Source of the DNA: Pontixanthobacter sp. CEM42
GTDB taxonomy: Bacteria; Pseudomonadota; Alphaproteobacteria; Sphingomonadales; Sphingomonadaceae
DNA length: 64,000 bases
Reading direction: 5' to 3'
Assembly (NCBI RefSeq): GCF_017812015.1
Contig: NZ_JADQTN010000001.1
Coordinates: forward strand, 846,501-910,500
Shown here: one piece after another, positions 26,306-36,173 of the stretch
Numbering within the stretch: the stretch's first letter is position 1
Layout: every line of letters begins with the position of its first letter
Position numbers and translations under genes: made by a program
The notes under the pieces: generated by a model
Databases searched by the model: none
What the model saw: only the letters and a program-made list of their open reading frames with translations
Told to the model about the DNA's origin: nothing

Positions 26306-28057
26306 TTACACCAAAGCCTTGGCTTCGTCGTCCATCGTGCCTTCGACCTGATCACCATACATCAGCATCTCGGTATGCGCGGCACCGCTAGGGATCATCG
26401 GGTAGCAGTTGGCGTCTTTCGAAACCTGACAATCGACTATTACAGGGCCGTCATACGCCATCATTGCTTCGATCCCTGCGTCTAGGCCTGCTTCGTCCTC
26501 GATGCGGATGCCTTTCCAGCCATAGGCTTCGGCGAGGGCAACGAAGTCAGGCAGGCTGTCCGAATAAGAGTTTGAATAGCGGCTTTCATAGGTGAGTTCC
26601 TGCCATTGGCGGACCATGCCCATATATTCATTGTTCAAGATGAATATTTTGACCGGCAAGCGGTACTGGCTTGCCGTACCAAGTTCCTGAATATTCATCT
26701 GGATTGAAGCTTCGCCCGCAATATCGATGACCAGATCATCCGGATTGCCGAGTTGTGCGCCAATGGCCGCAGGCATTCCGTAACCCATTGTGCCAAGGCC
26801 GCCGCTGGTCAGCCATTTGTTTGGGTCGGAGAAGTGGAAGTACTGCGCCGCCCACATCTGATGCTGGCCGACTTCGGTCGTGATGATCGGGTTGCGATGT
26901 TTGGTTAGCGCATAGAGCCGTTCGATTGCCAATTGCGGCATGATCGAATCTTTCTTGGGTGGATAGGCAAGGCTTTCGCGGGCACGCCAGCCGGTGATGC
27001 GGGCTTTCCATTCGCCCAGGTCCTTGGCTTTGCGATCTCCCCAAGCGTCAATCAATTGCTGCAACACGGTGGCGCAATCGCCGACGATGCCGAGATCAAC
27101 CGGAACTGTCTTGTTGATCGATGCGCGGTCAATATCGATGTGGACTTTCTTGGAATCTGGCGAGAAAGCATCGAGGCGGCCGGTTACCCGGTCATCGAAC
27201 CGTGCACCGACGCAGATCATCAAGTCGCACTTGTTCATCGCCATATTGGCTTCGAAAGTACCGTGCATGCCCAGCATGCCGAGCCAATCCGGATGATCAG
27301 CAGGGAATGCACCTAGACCCATCAGTGTCGAAGTTACCGGCGCTCCGGTAATGTCCTGTAACTGGCGGAGGAGGGCGCTCGCTTCGGGTCCGGAGTTGAT
27401 AACGCCGCCGCCGGTATAAAAGACTGGAAATTCTGCTTCGGCCATCATGGCTACGGCTTGCGCGATTTTGTCGGTCTTGCCTTCGGTGCGCGGTTGGTAG
27501 CGTTCTGATGTGACGAAGCTGCCGGCGTCTGCTTCGCCATTCGATAGCGCGATCTGCACGTCTTTGGGGATGTCGACAACAACAGGGCCAGGGCGACCGG
27601 TGGTCGCGATCCGAAATGCTTCTTCGATTGTCGACTTGAGTTCGCTCGGGTCTTTGACGAGGTAATTATGCTTTGTGCAGTGACGCGTGATGCCGATTGT
27701 GTCGGCTTCTTGAAATGCGTCAGTACCGATCAGAGCTGTCGGAACCTGTCCGGTAATGACGACCAGCGGGATCGAGTCCAGATAAGCGTCAGCAATGCCG
27801 GTTACCGCGTTGGTGGCACCCGGGCCGGATGTGACCAAAACGACGCCCGGCTTGCCGGTCGAGCGCGCATAGCCCTCTGCTGCATGCGCTGCGCCAGCTT
27901 CATGCCGCACCAGAATGTGGCGAATGCGTTGATCGTCAAACAGTTCGTCATAAATGGGCAGCACCGCGCCGCCGGGGTAGCCGAAAATGAACTCGACTCC
28001 CTGATCAACTAGGCCCTGAACCAAGATGGATGCGCCGCTGCGCTCCTGCTTAGACAC
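26306..28057 (-). CDS. ilvB: acetolactate synthase large subunit
   Basis: The 583-residue thiamine-diphosphate enzyme joins two pyruvates, or pyruvate and 2-oxobutyrate. The catalytic Glu lies in RHEAGAAHAAEGYARSTG, the FAD region in MLGMHGTFEANMAMNKCD, and the cofactor motif in LNNEYMGMVRQWQEL. A GGAGGAAA ribosome-binding site precedes the start. First gene of the ilvBNC operon; could also be labelled ilvI. Confidence 0.96.
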   Translation of the reverse strand: MSKQERSGASILVQGLVDQGVEFIFGYPGGAVLPIYDELFDDQRIRHILVRHEAGAAHAAEGYARSTGKPGVVLVTSGPGATNAVTGIADAYLDSIPLVVITGQVPTALIGTDAFQEADTIGITRHCTKHNYLVKDPSELKSTIEEAFRIATTGRPGPVVVDIPKDVQIALSNGEADAGSFVTSERYQPRTEGKTDKIAQAVAMMAEAEFPVFYTGGGVINSGPEASALLRQLQDITGAPVTSTLMGLGAFPADHPDWLGMLGMHGTFEANMAMNKCDLMICVGARFDDRVTGRLDAFSPDSKKVHIDIDRASINKTVPVDLGIVGDCATVLQQLIDAWGDRKAKDLGEWKARITGWRARESLAYPPKKDSIMPQLAIERLYALTKHRNPIITTEVGQHQMWAAQYFHFSDPNKWLTSGGLGTMGYGMPAAIGAQLGNPDDLVIDIAGEASIQMNIQELGTASQYRLPVKIFILNNEYMGMVRQWQELTYESRYSNSYSDSLPDFVALAEAYGWKGIRIEDEAGLDAGIEAMMAYDGPVIVDCQVSKDANCYPMIPSGAAHTEMLMYGDQVEGTMDDEAKALV

Positions 28058-28087
28058 TGTTTCCTCCGCCTTTCACCCCTTGAGTTC

Positions 28088-28124
28088 AAAATTTATGGCC
28101 CGGTGCAAGGGTGCACACCGAGCC
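28088..28124 (-). terminator. hairpin with T-rich tail in the ilvB leader
   Basis: On the minus strand GGCTCGGTG and CACCGGGCC (28124-28097) form a nine-pair stem with one G-U, followed by ATAAATTTT. It may terminate miaA transcription or, since a promoter-like sequence lies just upstream of it, act as an attenuator in the ilvB leader. Confidence 0.5.
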
Positions 28125-28134
28125 AATTTCAGGC

Positions 28135-28162
28135 TGCATAACGCACAAAAATGTTTCGTCAA
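28135..28162 (-). promoter_or_regulatory. candidate sigma-70 promoter for ilvB
   Basis: TTGACG (28162-28157) and TATGCA (28140-28135) are 16 bases apart on the minus strand, immediately after the miaA stop codon and about 80 bases before ilvB. Confidence 0.45.
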
Positions 28163-28165
28163 TGG

Positions 28166-29137
28166 CTATTTACGTAATAATCGTTCAAATATGGTTTCGA
28201 TATTGGCATTTTCAGGCTCTTGTCGCATCCAACCTTTGGGAGGTTGATTGCGGAACCACGTGAACTGGCGCTTGGCATATTGTCTGGTCGACATCTGTCC
28301 AGATTGAATCATTTCATCGCGCGATACTCTGCCTTCTAGCCACGTCGCTATCTCGCGTACGCCGATGGCCCGCATGACCGGCAGTTCAGGATCAAGATCG
28401 CGAGCTATCAGAGTCTCAACTTCGGTGATGGCGCCGCGATCAAGCATCCATTCAAAGCGCAAATCGCAGCGTGCATAGAGCCGCTCCCGGTCTGGCACGA
28501 GAATGAGCGGGTGGAGATCGACTTGATCGCCGATCCCGCCGACAGGGTTGCCGTGCCAATCGACCATAGGCTTACCAGTCGAGCGTATGACTTCGAGGGC
28601 GCGTGCAGTTCTGGTGGTATCGGCGGGGGCTAGGCGTGATGCGGCCTCGGGATCCTCGATCTCTAAAGCGGCGCGTGCATCTACTTGCTCCATCGCCCGG
28701 ATCTCCGCCCGAATATCCGGATCGATAGGTGGAATGGGAGAAATCCCATCAAGCAATGTCCGCATATAGAGGCCAGTCCCGCCGACCAGAATTGGCACTG
28801 CGTCCTGTGCGTGCAAATTCGTGATCACGCGTTTGGCGGCATCGGCCCAATCAGCGGTGGAACACGCAGTCGCGCCGTCCCAATCGCCGAACAGATGATG
28901 CGGCACACCCTGCATCTCATCTTCATCGGGACGCGCGCTCAGCACTTGCAAGTCACGATAGACTTGCGCGCTGTCAGTATTGATCACTGCAGCGTCTTTT
29001 CCCCGAGCATTCAGCGCCAATGCAAGCTTGACCGCCAAATCGCTCTTGCCGCTGGCGGTTGGCCCTGCAATGAGCGCCAATGGCCTTTTGGGCGGCGGCA
29101 ATTCACTGCTGGAATTAGGAGAAGTATTCGTGCTCAT
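28166..29137 (-). CDS. miaA: tRNA dimethylallyltransferase
   Basis: MiaA adds the dimethylallyl group to A37 of tRNAs that read U-starting codons. 323 residues. The P-loop is GPTASGKSDLAVKLA, followed by the family motifs INTDSAQVYRDL, VGGTGLYMRTLLDGI and the C-terminal YAKRQFTWFRNQ. The open frame extends to 29296, but conserved sequence begins just after the ATG at 29137. That start lies beyond the start of serB on the opposite strand, so the two genes overlap head to head by eight bases. Confidence 0.93.
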   Translation of the reverse strand: MSTNTSPNSSSELPPPKRPLALIAGPTASGKSDLAVKLALALNARGKDAAVINTDSAQVYRDLQVLSARPDEDEMQGVPHHLFGDWDGATACSTADWADAAKRVITNLHAQDAVPILVGGTGLYMRTLLDGISPIPPIDPDIRAEIRAMEQVDARAALEIEDPEAASRLAPADTTRTARALEVIRSTGKPMVDWHGNPVGGIGDQVDLHPLILVPDRERLYARCDLRFEWMLDRGAITEVETLIARDLDPELPVMRAIGVREIATWLEGRVSRDEMIQSGQMSTRQYAKRQFTWFRNQPPKGWMRQEPENANIETIFERLLRK

Positions 29138-30017
29138 CACCCGGCTGATAGCAGACCCGGACGGACTTGAAACACGTCTTAAAGACGCTGTGTCTGCATT
29201 AAAGGCTGCTGGCATGACCGACATCTCTGGTCTCGGTTCGCGGATCACGGGCAATGGTGACGCGGTCCTGCAGATGATTGTCGGCGACGGCGACAAGCCG
29301 AAGCTGCGTCAAATTATTGAAGAGCACTTCTCACCTTCCGCGGCGCTTTTCAGCGATGGCGATATCACCATTCCATCACTGTTTGTATCGGACATGGATT
29401 CGACGATGATCGAGCAGGAATGCATCGATGAACTTGCCGATTTTGCGGGTCTGAAGGACAAGGTTTCCGACATCACCGAACGGGCAATGCAGGGCGAACT
29501 CGATTTCGAAGATGCGCTCCGAGAACGCGTGGCGTTGCTCAAAGGGCTACCCGAATCCGATATCACCAAATGTCTGAACCTAAAGATCACCGACATGCAT
29601 GGGGCGCGGACCTTGGTCCAAACTCTGCGGGCTCAGGGCTGTAAAACTGTGCTGGTTACGGGCGGTTTCCACCATTTTGCCGACACCGTGGCGGAGCGGC
29701 TTGGCTTTGACCGCGTGGTTGGCAATCGCTTGGGGGTCGCCGGTGGCAAGCTGACGGGTAAGCTTGACGGACCAATCGCCGACAGCGCTACAAAGCTTTC
29801 GGTGCTGAACGAAGAGCGCGAGAAAATCGGCAGCGGAGCGGTTTTGGCAACGGGAGATGGCGCCAACGACATCCCGATGATCGAGGCCGCGAGTTATGGT
29901 ATCGCCTATAAGGCGAAACCTAAAGCCCGCGCCGCGTCCTCGGGGTGGATTGATCGGGGCGACCTGACTGCGATCTTGAGCCTGCTTGGCATCCAGGAAT
30001 ATGATTGGTCTGTTTGA
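29130..30017 (+). CDS. serB: phosphoserine phosphatase
   Basis: Last step of serine synthesis. 295 residues. An ACT-like N-terminal region (LITRLIADPDGLETRL) is followed by the HAD motif I VSDMDSTMI near residue 85, motif II LVTGGFH and motif IV TGDGANDIPMI. I start at the GTG at 29130, which has AGGAGA eight bases before it; earlier in-frame starts lie deep inside miaA and would add non-homologous sequence. Ends next to the convergent nitroreductase gene with no spacer. Confidence 0.93.
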   Translation: MLITRLIADPDGLETRLKDAVSALKAAGMTDISGLGSRITGNGDAVLQMIVGDGDKPKLRQIIEEHFSPSAALFSDGDITIPSLFVSDMDSTMIEQECIDELADFAGLKDKVSDITERAMQGELDFEDALRERVALLKGLPESDITKCLNLKITDMHGARTLVQTLRAQGCKTVLVTGGFHHFADTVAERLGFDRVVGNRLGVAGGKLTGKLDGPIADSATKLSVLNEEREKIGSGAVLATGDGANDIPMIEAASYGIAYKAKPKARAASSGWIDRGDLTAILSLLGIQEYDWSV

Positions 30018-30704
30018 TCAGAGCCAGCTGGAGATTTGGCTTAGTGGCTTCTTTTGCAGCGCATGAGTTGGCACGGTAGCGTCCGCCGCAGGCCTACCCA
30101 CGACGACGATCATCAGCGGCTTCTCTTCTGACGGACGGCCGCAAATATCCCGCAAAAACCCCATGGGTGAGGGTGTGTGGGTTAGCGTAGCACAGCCCGC
30201 CTCGTGCAACGTTGTGATCAGCATTCCGCAGGCGATGCCGACGCTTTCATTGACGTAGTAATTTTGCGTTTTGCCGTCTTCCTCGATCCCGCCTTTGCGC
30301 TGTGCGAATACGACGATGAGCCATGGAGCTGTTTCCAGGAACGGTTTATCCTGATCAGTGCCGAGCGGTGCCAGAGCCTCTAACCATTGGTCGCTGGCCT
30401 TTGCATCACCTTCCTCGGCTCCGTAAAAATCAGCTTCTTCCTGCTCAGCCGCTTCGCGGATCGCTTTTTTCTTATCGGGCGATGCGACAACAGCGAAATG
30501 CCAAGGCTGATGGTTCGCACCGTTGGGGGCGCTACCCGCGGCGGTGATGGCGGCCTCTATCACCTCGCGCGGTACTGGCTCCTCTGTGAAGTACCGGCAG
30601 GTGCGGCGCTGGATGATGCTGTCCCTGAAAGCGGTCGCCCGCTTGATGCTTTCTGCATCGGTGACTTCTGGGAGCGAGTACGGAACGGAATCATGTGGTT
30701 TCAT
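30018..30704 (-). CDS. nitroreductase family FMN oxidoreductase (iodotyrosine deiodinase-like)
   Basis: 228 residues. SIIQRRTCRYFTEEPVPREV and SAPNGANHQPWHFAVV are the FMN-binding motifs of the nitroreductase fold; the arrangement and the PNGANHQPW signature are closest to the iodotyrosine deiodinase/BluB side of the family. The C-terminal half has the second flavin contact in GCATLTHTPSPMGFL. Substrate unknown; likely a soluble dimer. Confidence 0.85.
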   Translation of the reverse strand: MKPHDSVPYSLPEVTDAESIKRATAFRDSIIQRRTCRYFTEEPVPREVIEAAITAAGSAPNGANHQPWHFAVVASPDKKKAIREAAEQEEADFYGAEEGDAKASDQWLEALAPLGTDQDKPFLETAPWLIVVFAQRKGGIEEDGKTQNYYVNESVGIACGMLITTLHEAGCATLTHTPSPMGFLRDICGRPSEEKPLMIVVVGRPAADATVPTHALQKKPLSQISSWL

Positions 30705-30819
30705 ATGAGACTATATTGGCGAGTTTCGTCGCTTTGGAAAGCCTAGAAATGTCCGCATTATTGACATCAGTGTAGGTAAGTTGCATATCCGAACTGAACT
30801 TGATGAGAAAGGCAGCCTG

Positions 30820-31626
30820 ATGGCCCCGATCGAACGCCCGTTGCAGCATCCCGACCGTAAGCATGTCGGCTTTCAACCAATCAAGGCAATCCGCCATTTC
30901 CGCAAACTCATCGCCGACAAGGAGGACACCGAGCAGGTCTTCCACATTATCGAAGCGCTGAAGGGCAAGAAAACCGCTAAACAAGCCGCAGAATTCGTTC
31001 ACTCAACCGAAGGTCAGGCGATGTTGCGTGATGACCGTGAACTGGCGCCGATGCTTGATGAGCATTCGAACTGGGCTGAATGTGCTGAGGATAGCGTAGC
31101 GCAGAACTATATCCGCTTTATGAAGCGTGAAGGGCTAACGGCTGCGGGGCTAGTGGCGGAATCGCATAGTTGGCAGCCGAAAGATCAGCGGCCGGAAGAC
31201 CTCTACGAATGGTATTATGACCGTCTGCGCGACACGCATGATCTGTTTCACATCCTGACCGGCTATGGCCGCGATGGGTTGGGGGAGCTTAGCCTGCTCG
31301 GCTTCAGCTACGCACAGAATCATAACACCGGCGTGTTGTTTATCGCCTATGCGGGTGCGCGGCAGATGAAGAAGGCCTCAGGCAGTTCGGCCCCGATTTT
31401 TGCTGCGGTTCGTGAAGGCCAACGCCTTGGCCGCGAAGCCGCTAAGCTCGCGCATGAAGATGTTGAGAAGTTGATGCACGAGCCGCTCGAAGCCGCGCGC
31501 GAGCGGCTCGGGATCGGTAAACCGGAAATATATCGCGAATGCCTGCGGATATTCGAGACCGAGGGTCTGTCGATCCAAGATCCTGGAAATCTACCCTCGC
31601 AAGATGACGGATGTTGCGCGGCTTAA
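30820..31626 (+). CDS. COQ4-family ubiquinone biosynthesis protein
   Basis: 268 residues from the ATG at 30820 (GAGAAAGG before it). The signature HDLFHILTGYGRDGLGE is the His-Asp-x-x-His-x11-Glu zinc motif of COQ4. In yeast and some alphaproteobacteria COQ4 organises the ubiquinone synthesis complex and takes part in ring C1 oxidative decarboxylation. The C-terminus ends in CCAA. Overlaps the convergent lipoprotein gene by four bases. Confidence 0.9.
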   Translation: MAPIERPLQHPDRKHVGFQPIKAIRHFRKLIADKEDTEQVFHIIEALKGKKTAKQAAEFVHSTEGQAMLRDDRELAPMLDEHSNWAECAEDSVAQNYIRFMKREGLTAAGLVAESHSWQPKDQRPEDLYEWYYDRLRDTHDLFHILTGYGRDGLGELSLLGFSYAQNHNTGVLFIAYAGARQMKKASGSSAPIFAAVREGQRLGREAAKLAHEDVEKLMHEPLEAARERLGIGKPEIYRECLRIFETEGLSIQDPGNLPSQDDGCCAA

Positions 31627-32156
31627 TTTCCCGCTGCGGAATCAGGCTCTTCTAGGCCACCGGTGTCGTCTGCGGCCTTGGTCATCACTTCATTCGTTGC
31701 CGACGCCTCGTTTTGAAACGCAGTCGATGCGGCTTCTAGCGTGGTCTTATACAAATCGATGGCTTCGCTTTTCTCAAGCTCATAATTGCGGCTGAATTCG
31801 CACGCGCGGAAGAATATGTCGCGGGAGAACAGCACCGCAGGCGACCGTCCGCCGAGCCCCGTCTCACGGCTTTCCTCGCCTTCGCCGACCCCGCCGGAAT
31901 CATTGCCGCCGCTAAGTGCGACCAATCCTGAGACTGATGCCTGCGAGCCTTGATTGAATGAAGCGTCGGGGGCTGGGGCGGTGCAGGTCACAAACCGGGT
32001 TTTCTTGTCGAGGACCAGCGTGTTGGCGACCGATGATGTGGTTGAAATGATCTGCTCATCACTGATATTGGTCATGACTGGCACAGGCTCATCAGCCATT
32101 GTCGCACAGCCGCCCAAAAGGACAGCGCATATAAGCGTTGGTTGACCAAGTTTCAT
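31623..32156 (-). CDS. hypothetical lipoprotein
   Basis: 177 residues. LICAVLLGGC is a lipobox with the lipidated Cys near residue 17. The mature part has two more Cys (FVTCTAP and FRACEFSR) that could form a disulfide, a Gly/Ser-rich disordered middle (about 75-105) and a helical C-terminus. AGGGGG precedes the ATG at 32156 by five bases. No family recognised; anchored in the envelope. Confidence 0.75.
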   Translation of the reverse strand: MKLGQPTLICAVLLGGCATMADEPVPVMTNISDEQIISTTSSVANTLVLDKKTRFVTCTAPAPDASFNQGSQASVSGLVALSGGNDSGGVGEGEESRETGLGGRSPAVLFSRDIFFRACEFSRNYELEKSEAIDLYKTTLEAASTAFQNEASATNEVMTKAADDTGGLEEPDSAAGN

Positions 32157-32246
32157 GTTCACCCCCTGCGATCAGGGTGTTTGATTAGCGCGAGCTTGTG
32201 CAGAAAAGATTGTATGTCCGCGACATTGGATATGCCCGACGGTAGC

Positions 32247-32654
32247 TTATCGCAGTTCCTTGCGGATCACGAATTTGAGGCCAGACCACGTCTCGTCCAC
32301 CGCACATTTCTTGGTATCTACAAAGCCGATAGCAAAGCCTGCCTCTTGAACATCGGCCTGCGCAATGTCGGTTGGTACTTTGGATGCCTTCTTGGGCCAG
32401 CTGACCCATACTTGCCCGTCGGGCTCTATCTGGGCACGCAAAGCGCCAAGCTTTGCGGATAATTCACTGGCTGTTGTGACAAAGATATGCGCTGCGTTCA
32501 GAGGCGCGTCGCTTGGAGCACATTCGATCAGTTTGAGGCCGTACTCGTCGATTTCGGTACGGATGCTATCAGGCATCGCGTCAAACCACACGCGGAACCC
32601 GTCTTTCAAAGTCAGCTTCTTGGCGAGCGGGGTTCCAGAATATCCCGCTGCCAT
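32247..32654 (-). CDS. DUF3052 family protein
   Basis: 135 residues. MAAGYSGTPLAKKLTLKDG and the later GQVWVSWPKKASKVPTDI are typical of DUF3052, a small soluble family resembling a minimal Rossmann-like fold with no known activity. Its start follows the purL stop by three bases, so it is co-transcribed with purL. Confidence 0.82.
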   Translation of the reverse strand: MAAGYSGTPLAKKLTLKDGFRVWFDAMPDSIRTEIDEYGLKLIECAPSDAPLNAAHIFVTTASELSAKLGALRAQIEPDGQVWVSWPKKASKVPTDIAQADVQEAGFAIGFVDTKKCAVDETWSGLKFVIRKELR

Positions 32655-32657
32655 TGA

Positions 32658-34988
32658 TCAGTCTTCCATCCAGTTTTTGAAGAAGCTCTCATTGGCCTCA
32701 CGAAGCTGCTCGACCGGAATGTCGAACAGGATTGCATCTTCGTCATCTTTCCATGAGAAATTCGTTCCACCGGTAAATCCGACCCAATCGGCGCTCACGC
32801 CCGCTTCGCCGCATTCGGCCTCGAATACCTCCCATTCTTCCCGCTCTGTAATCGGCAGGCAGACGATATAACGGGCTTGGTCTTCGCCAAACATGTCCAG
32901 CAGGCTGTCGCCCAGCGTGTGTACGGTCGCGCCGATGCCGCTTGCCATCGCCATTTCGGCAATCGCCACCGCTGCGCCGCCATCGGAGATGTCATGCACC
33001 GTGTTGCAGCGGTAATTGCCAACAAGCTCGCGGACGAACTCACCGACACGGCGTTCCATTTCCAGATCAACTGACGGTGTTGCGCCATCTTCTTTGCCGC
33101 GCACTTCACGCAACCATGTCGATTGGCCGAGATGTGATCCGATAGAACCGATTGCGCCATCCGCGCGCATTGCGGCCAGATCGGGCTCGCCCGATTTTGC
33201 GTTCCACAGGACATCGCCATTGTCGGTGAAGCCGCCCAGCACGATAATCGCTTGGCCTTCGTCTTTGAAAGCGATGGTGGCCATTACATCGTGATCGTCC
33301 ATCAAGCCTACGCCGCCGATAGCCGGTGTCGGCAGAATGGCGCTGCCGCCGCCCGTCGCTTTACTCTCATTATAGAGCGAGACGTTGCCGCTTACGATCG
33401 GGAAGTCGAGTTGGCGGCAGGCTTCGCCCATACCCTCAACGCAGCCGACAAATTGCGCCATGATTTCGGGCCGCTGAGGATTGCCGAAGTTCAGGCAGTT
33501 TGTGACTGAAAGCGGCGTCGCGCCGACTGCGCAGAGGTTGCGATAGGATTCCGCGACTGCGTGCTTCCCGCCTTCAAACGGATCGGCATAGCAAAAACGC
33601 GGGTTGCAGTCGGTGCTGATCGCAAGTGCTTTGTCGGTCCCATGGACGCGCACGACCGAGGCATCACCGCCCGATTTCTGAAGCGTGTCCGCGCCAACTT
33701 GGCTGTCATATTGCTCCCAAATCCACCGGCGCGAGGCGAGGGCAGGAGTGCCAAGCAAATGGAGCAATTCCGCGCCGTGATCCTCGCTAGCTTCAATCTT
33801 GTCGAGCGGCGCGATACCGGCCCATGCTTTGTATTCATCGCGTGAGATGTAGGGACGCTCATATTCGGGCGCATCGGACGCCAACGGGCCAAGCGGAATG
33901 TCACAGACAGTCTCACCATTGAAATCGAGAACCATGTGGCGTGTATCGGTCACTTCGCCGATTACTGCGAAATCCAGTTCCCACTTCTCGAAGATCGCGG
34001 CAGCCATCTCCTCTTTGCCGGGCTTAAGCACCATGAGCATCCGCTCCTGGCTCTCGCTCAGCATCATTTCGTACGGCGTCATCGCCTCCTCGCGGCATGG
34101 CACCTTGTTCATGTCGAGGCGAATGCCTGTCTTGCCGTTCGTCGCCATTTCGACGCTGGAGGATGTCAGGCCCGCCGCGCCCATATCCTGAATCGCCACA
34201 ATCGCATCGGTCGCCATCAGTTCGAGGCATGCTTCGATTAGCAGTTTCTCAACGAAGGGATCACCAACCTGCACGGTCGGTCGCTTTTCCTCGATATCGT
34301 CACCGAAATCAGCGCTGGCCATTGTTGCGCCATGGATACCGTCGCGGCCGGTTTTGGAGCCGACATAGACGATAGGGTTACCAACGCCCGTCGCCGCACT
34401 GTAGAAAATCTTGTCGGTGTCAGCGACGCCAACGGTCATCGCATTGACGAGGATATTGCCATCATAGGCAGGGTGAAAATTGGTTTCACCGCCAACGGTG
34501 GGGACACCAACGCAATTGCCGTATCCACCGATGCCCGCAACCACGCCTTTGACGAGATGCTTCATCTTTGGATGATCGGGTGAGCCGAACCGCAGCGCAT
34601 TCATGTTCGCAACCGGGCGCGCGCCCATTGTGAACACGTCACGCAAAATACCGCCAACACCTGTTGCTGCACCCTGATAAGGCTCGATGTATGACGGGTG
34701 GTTATGGCTCTCCATCTTGAAGATCGCCGCCTGATCATCGCCAATATCGATCACGCCAGCATTCTCACCAGGTCCGCAGATCACCCATGGGGCTTCGGTT
34801 GGCAATTTCTTCAGGTGGAAACGCGATGATTTATACGAGCAATGCTCTGACCACATCACCGAGAATATGCCGAGCTCGACCATATTCGGCTTGCGGCCCA
34901 AGCTCTTGAGCACTTGCTCATATTCTTCAGGGGAGAAGCCGTGTTGCTCGACGACTTCAGGAGTGATCACATCGGATGCGTTAGCCAT
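32658..34988 (-). CDS. purL: phosphoribosylformylglycinamidine synthase large subunit PurL
   Basis: The 776-residue ATP-dependent subunit that turns FGAR into FGAM with ammonia supplied by PurQ, needing PurS as a bridge. The catalytic His is in [15 protein letters not shown], the ATP/Mg motif in [14 protein letters not shown] and [14 protein letters not shown]. Two AIRS-like repeats span the protein. The size is that of the small-PurL system, so purS and purQ must lie elsewhere. Confidence 0.96.
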   Translation of the reverse strand: MANASDVITPEVVEQHGFSPEEYEQVLKSLGRKPNMVELGIFSVMWSEHCSYKSSRFHLKKLPTEAPWVICGPGENAGVIDIGDDQAAIFKMESHNHPSYIEPYQGAATGVGGILRDVFTMGARPVANMNALRFGSPDHPKMKHLVKGVVAGIGGYGNCVGVPTVGGETNFHPAYDGNILVNAMTVGVADTDKIFYSAATGVGNPIVYVGSKTGRDGIHGATMASADFGDDIEEKRPTVQVGDPFVEKLLIEACLELMATDAIVAIQDMGAAGLTSSSVEMATNGKTGIRLDMNKVPCREEAMTPYEMMLSESQERMLMVLKPGKEEMAAAIFEKWELDFAVIGEVTDTRHMVLDFNGETVCDIPLGPLASDAPEYERPYISRDEYKAWAGIAPLDKIEASEDHGAELLHLLGTPALASRRWIWEQYDSQVGADTLQKSGGDASVVRVHGTDKALAISTDCNPRFCYADPFEGGKHAVAESYRNLCAVGATPLSVTNCLNFGNPQRPEIMAQFVGCVEGMGEACRQLDFPIVSGNVSLYNESKATGGGSAILPTPAIGGVGLMDDHDVMATIAFKDEGQAIIVLGGFTDNGDVLWNAKSGEPDLAAMRADGAIGSIGSHLGQSTWLREVRGKEDGATPSVDLEMERRVGEFVRELVGNYRCNTVHDISDGGAAVAIAEMAMASGIGATVHTLGDSLLDMFGEDQARYIVCLPITEREEWEVFEAECGEAGVSADWVGFTGGTNFSWKDDEDAILFDIPVEQLREANESFFKNWMED

Positions 34989-34997
34989 GCGGCGCGT

Positions 34998-35678
34998 TTA
35001 GCGCCGAGGACCGCCTCCCGCTAGCCCCCGATCATCCATATGTCGACGAGTTGTCCCCACCCAAGATGCAATCCACGCTGCCAGACCGAAACTAAGCAGC
35101 GCCATGCCATACAGCATGAAGTTGGCTTCGGTCGGCTGCGGACCAAACCAGTTGATCGATTGAAGCATCAGCAGGAAGGCGAGGAGTATCCACGGCGGCA
35201 TGATCGGGCCTTTGGTCCTCGCGATGTACCAGAGGAATGCGGCGAGAGTCATGCCCAGTTCGAGAGCGATCGCAGCAGCGGGATTGTTCCACAGGCCAAA
35301 GCCGTACCGCGCCTCACCGCCAGCAATGGTCAGATCAGGGCGATGCACTAGCAAGTCGATAAGCCAATGCGACGCCACAACCAGTGCGGCGATTCCGGCA
35401 GTCACAAATTGCCGCTTCAGCAGCAGGAGCAAAATCATGAAAGCGAATGCCCATGCCAGCGTGCCCACCAGACTGTGGGTAAAGGGCATGTGATACAAAT
35501 CGAGCGGGTTCATGGCTGTGATGCCCGGCTCAATCCGCATTTTTTCCACGCCGACGATGGCAAAGAGGAAGAATCCCCAATCGACCAGCTGAGCGGCGAT
35601 GAATAGTGTGCCCAGCTTGGGTGCATTTTTGGTTGCTGCGGCAGCCACGAAGGCTGGTGCCCAATGTCCGATAAACAT
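34998..35678 (-). CDS. His-rich integral membrane protein, YdjM-like
   Basis: 226 residues from the ATG at 35678, with about six or seven membrane helices. Conserved-looking His/Asp positions in MFIGHWAPAF, MPFTHSLVG and SHWLIDLLVHRPD match the pattern of the YdjM family, annotated as putative membrane-bound metal-dependent hydrolases. The open frame extends to 35750 but that part is Arg-rich and falls inside the upstream gene. Confidence 0.7.
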   Translation of the reverse strand: MFIGHWAPAFVAAAATKNAPKLGTLFIAAQLVDWGFFLFAIVGVEKMRIEPGITAMNPLDLYHMPFTHSLVGTLAWAFAFMILLLLLKRQFVTAGIAALVVASHWLIDLLVHRPDLTIAGGEARYGFGLWNNPAAAIALELGMTLAAFLWYIARTKGPIMPPWILLAFLLMLQSINWFGPQPTEANFMLYGMALLSFGLAAWIASWVGTTRRHMDDRGLAGGGPRR

Positions 35679-35683
35679 CTGTC

Positions 35684-36079
35684 TTAACCCAGTTTCTGTA
35701 CCAAGAATGTCGCTGCGGTTGCGGCGACGGAAGTGGCGAATGCGCCCCATGCAATAACTGTGACGGTAATGTAAGTCGGCCAGACTTTTAACGTTGTCTG
35801 GTTAGTCAAATCATAGGTGGCATAGCAAACCGCACCAAGCAGCGCGCCGTTGATTGCGGCCTGGCTTAATCCGCCCGACAAGCCGGGTCTTACTGCAAAC
35901 CATACCATTCCAACCGCATAGATAAGGAAGAACGCAATCGCCGGGGCGCCGCGGGCATTGTCCGCCATCAATTCACCCAGCGCAGGGCGATACAGGTTCG
36001 GTCCTGCCCACCGGATCCACAGCACTTCCAAAGCGCCGAACGACACCAAAGCGCCTGCATAAGCAGCAATCCATTTCAT
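35684..36079 (-). CDS. DUF2177 family membrane protein
   Basis: 131 residues with four membrane helices. The pattern YDLTNQTTLKVWPTYITVTVIAWG is characteristic of DUF2177. Function unknown. The start is the ATG at 36079 (MKWIAAY); the longer frame upstream runs antisense to xseB. Five bases separate it from the next membrane protein gene, so the two form an operon. Confidence 0.8.
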   Translation of the reverse strand: MKWIAAYAGALVSFGALEVLWIRWAGPNLYRPALGELMADNARGAPAIAFFLIYAVGMVWFAVRPGLSGGLSQAAINGALLGAVCYATYDLTNQTTLKVWPTYITVTVIAWGAFATSVAATAATFLVQKLG

Positions 36080-36173
36080 CGAATGCGATCCCCCATCGGC
36101 CCGCAATCCCCTTCGAGCCATTATGTGGTTCGCAACTTGACCAAGCCTGTGCCTGCGGTCAATGCTTGATCCC

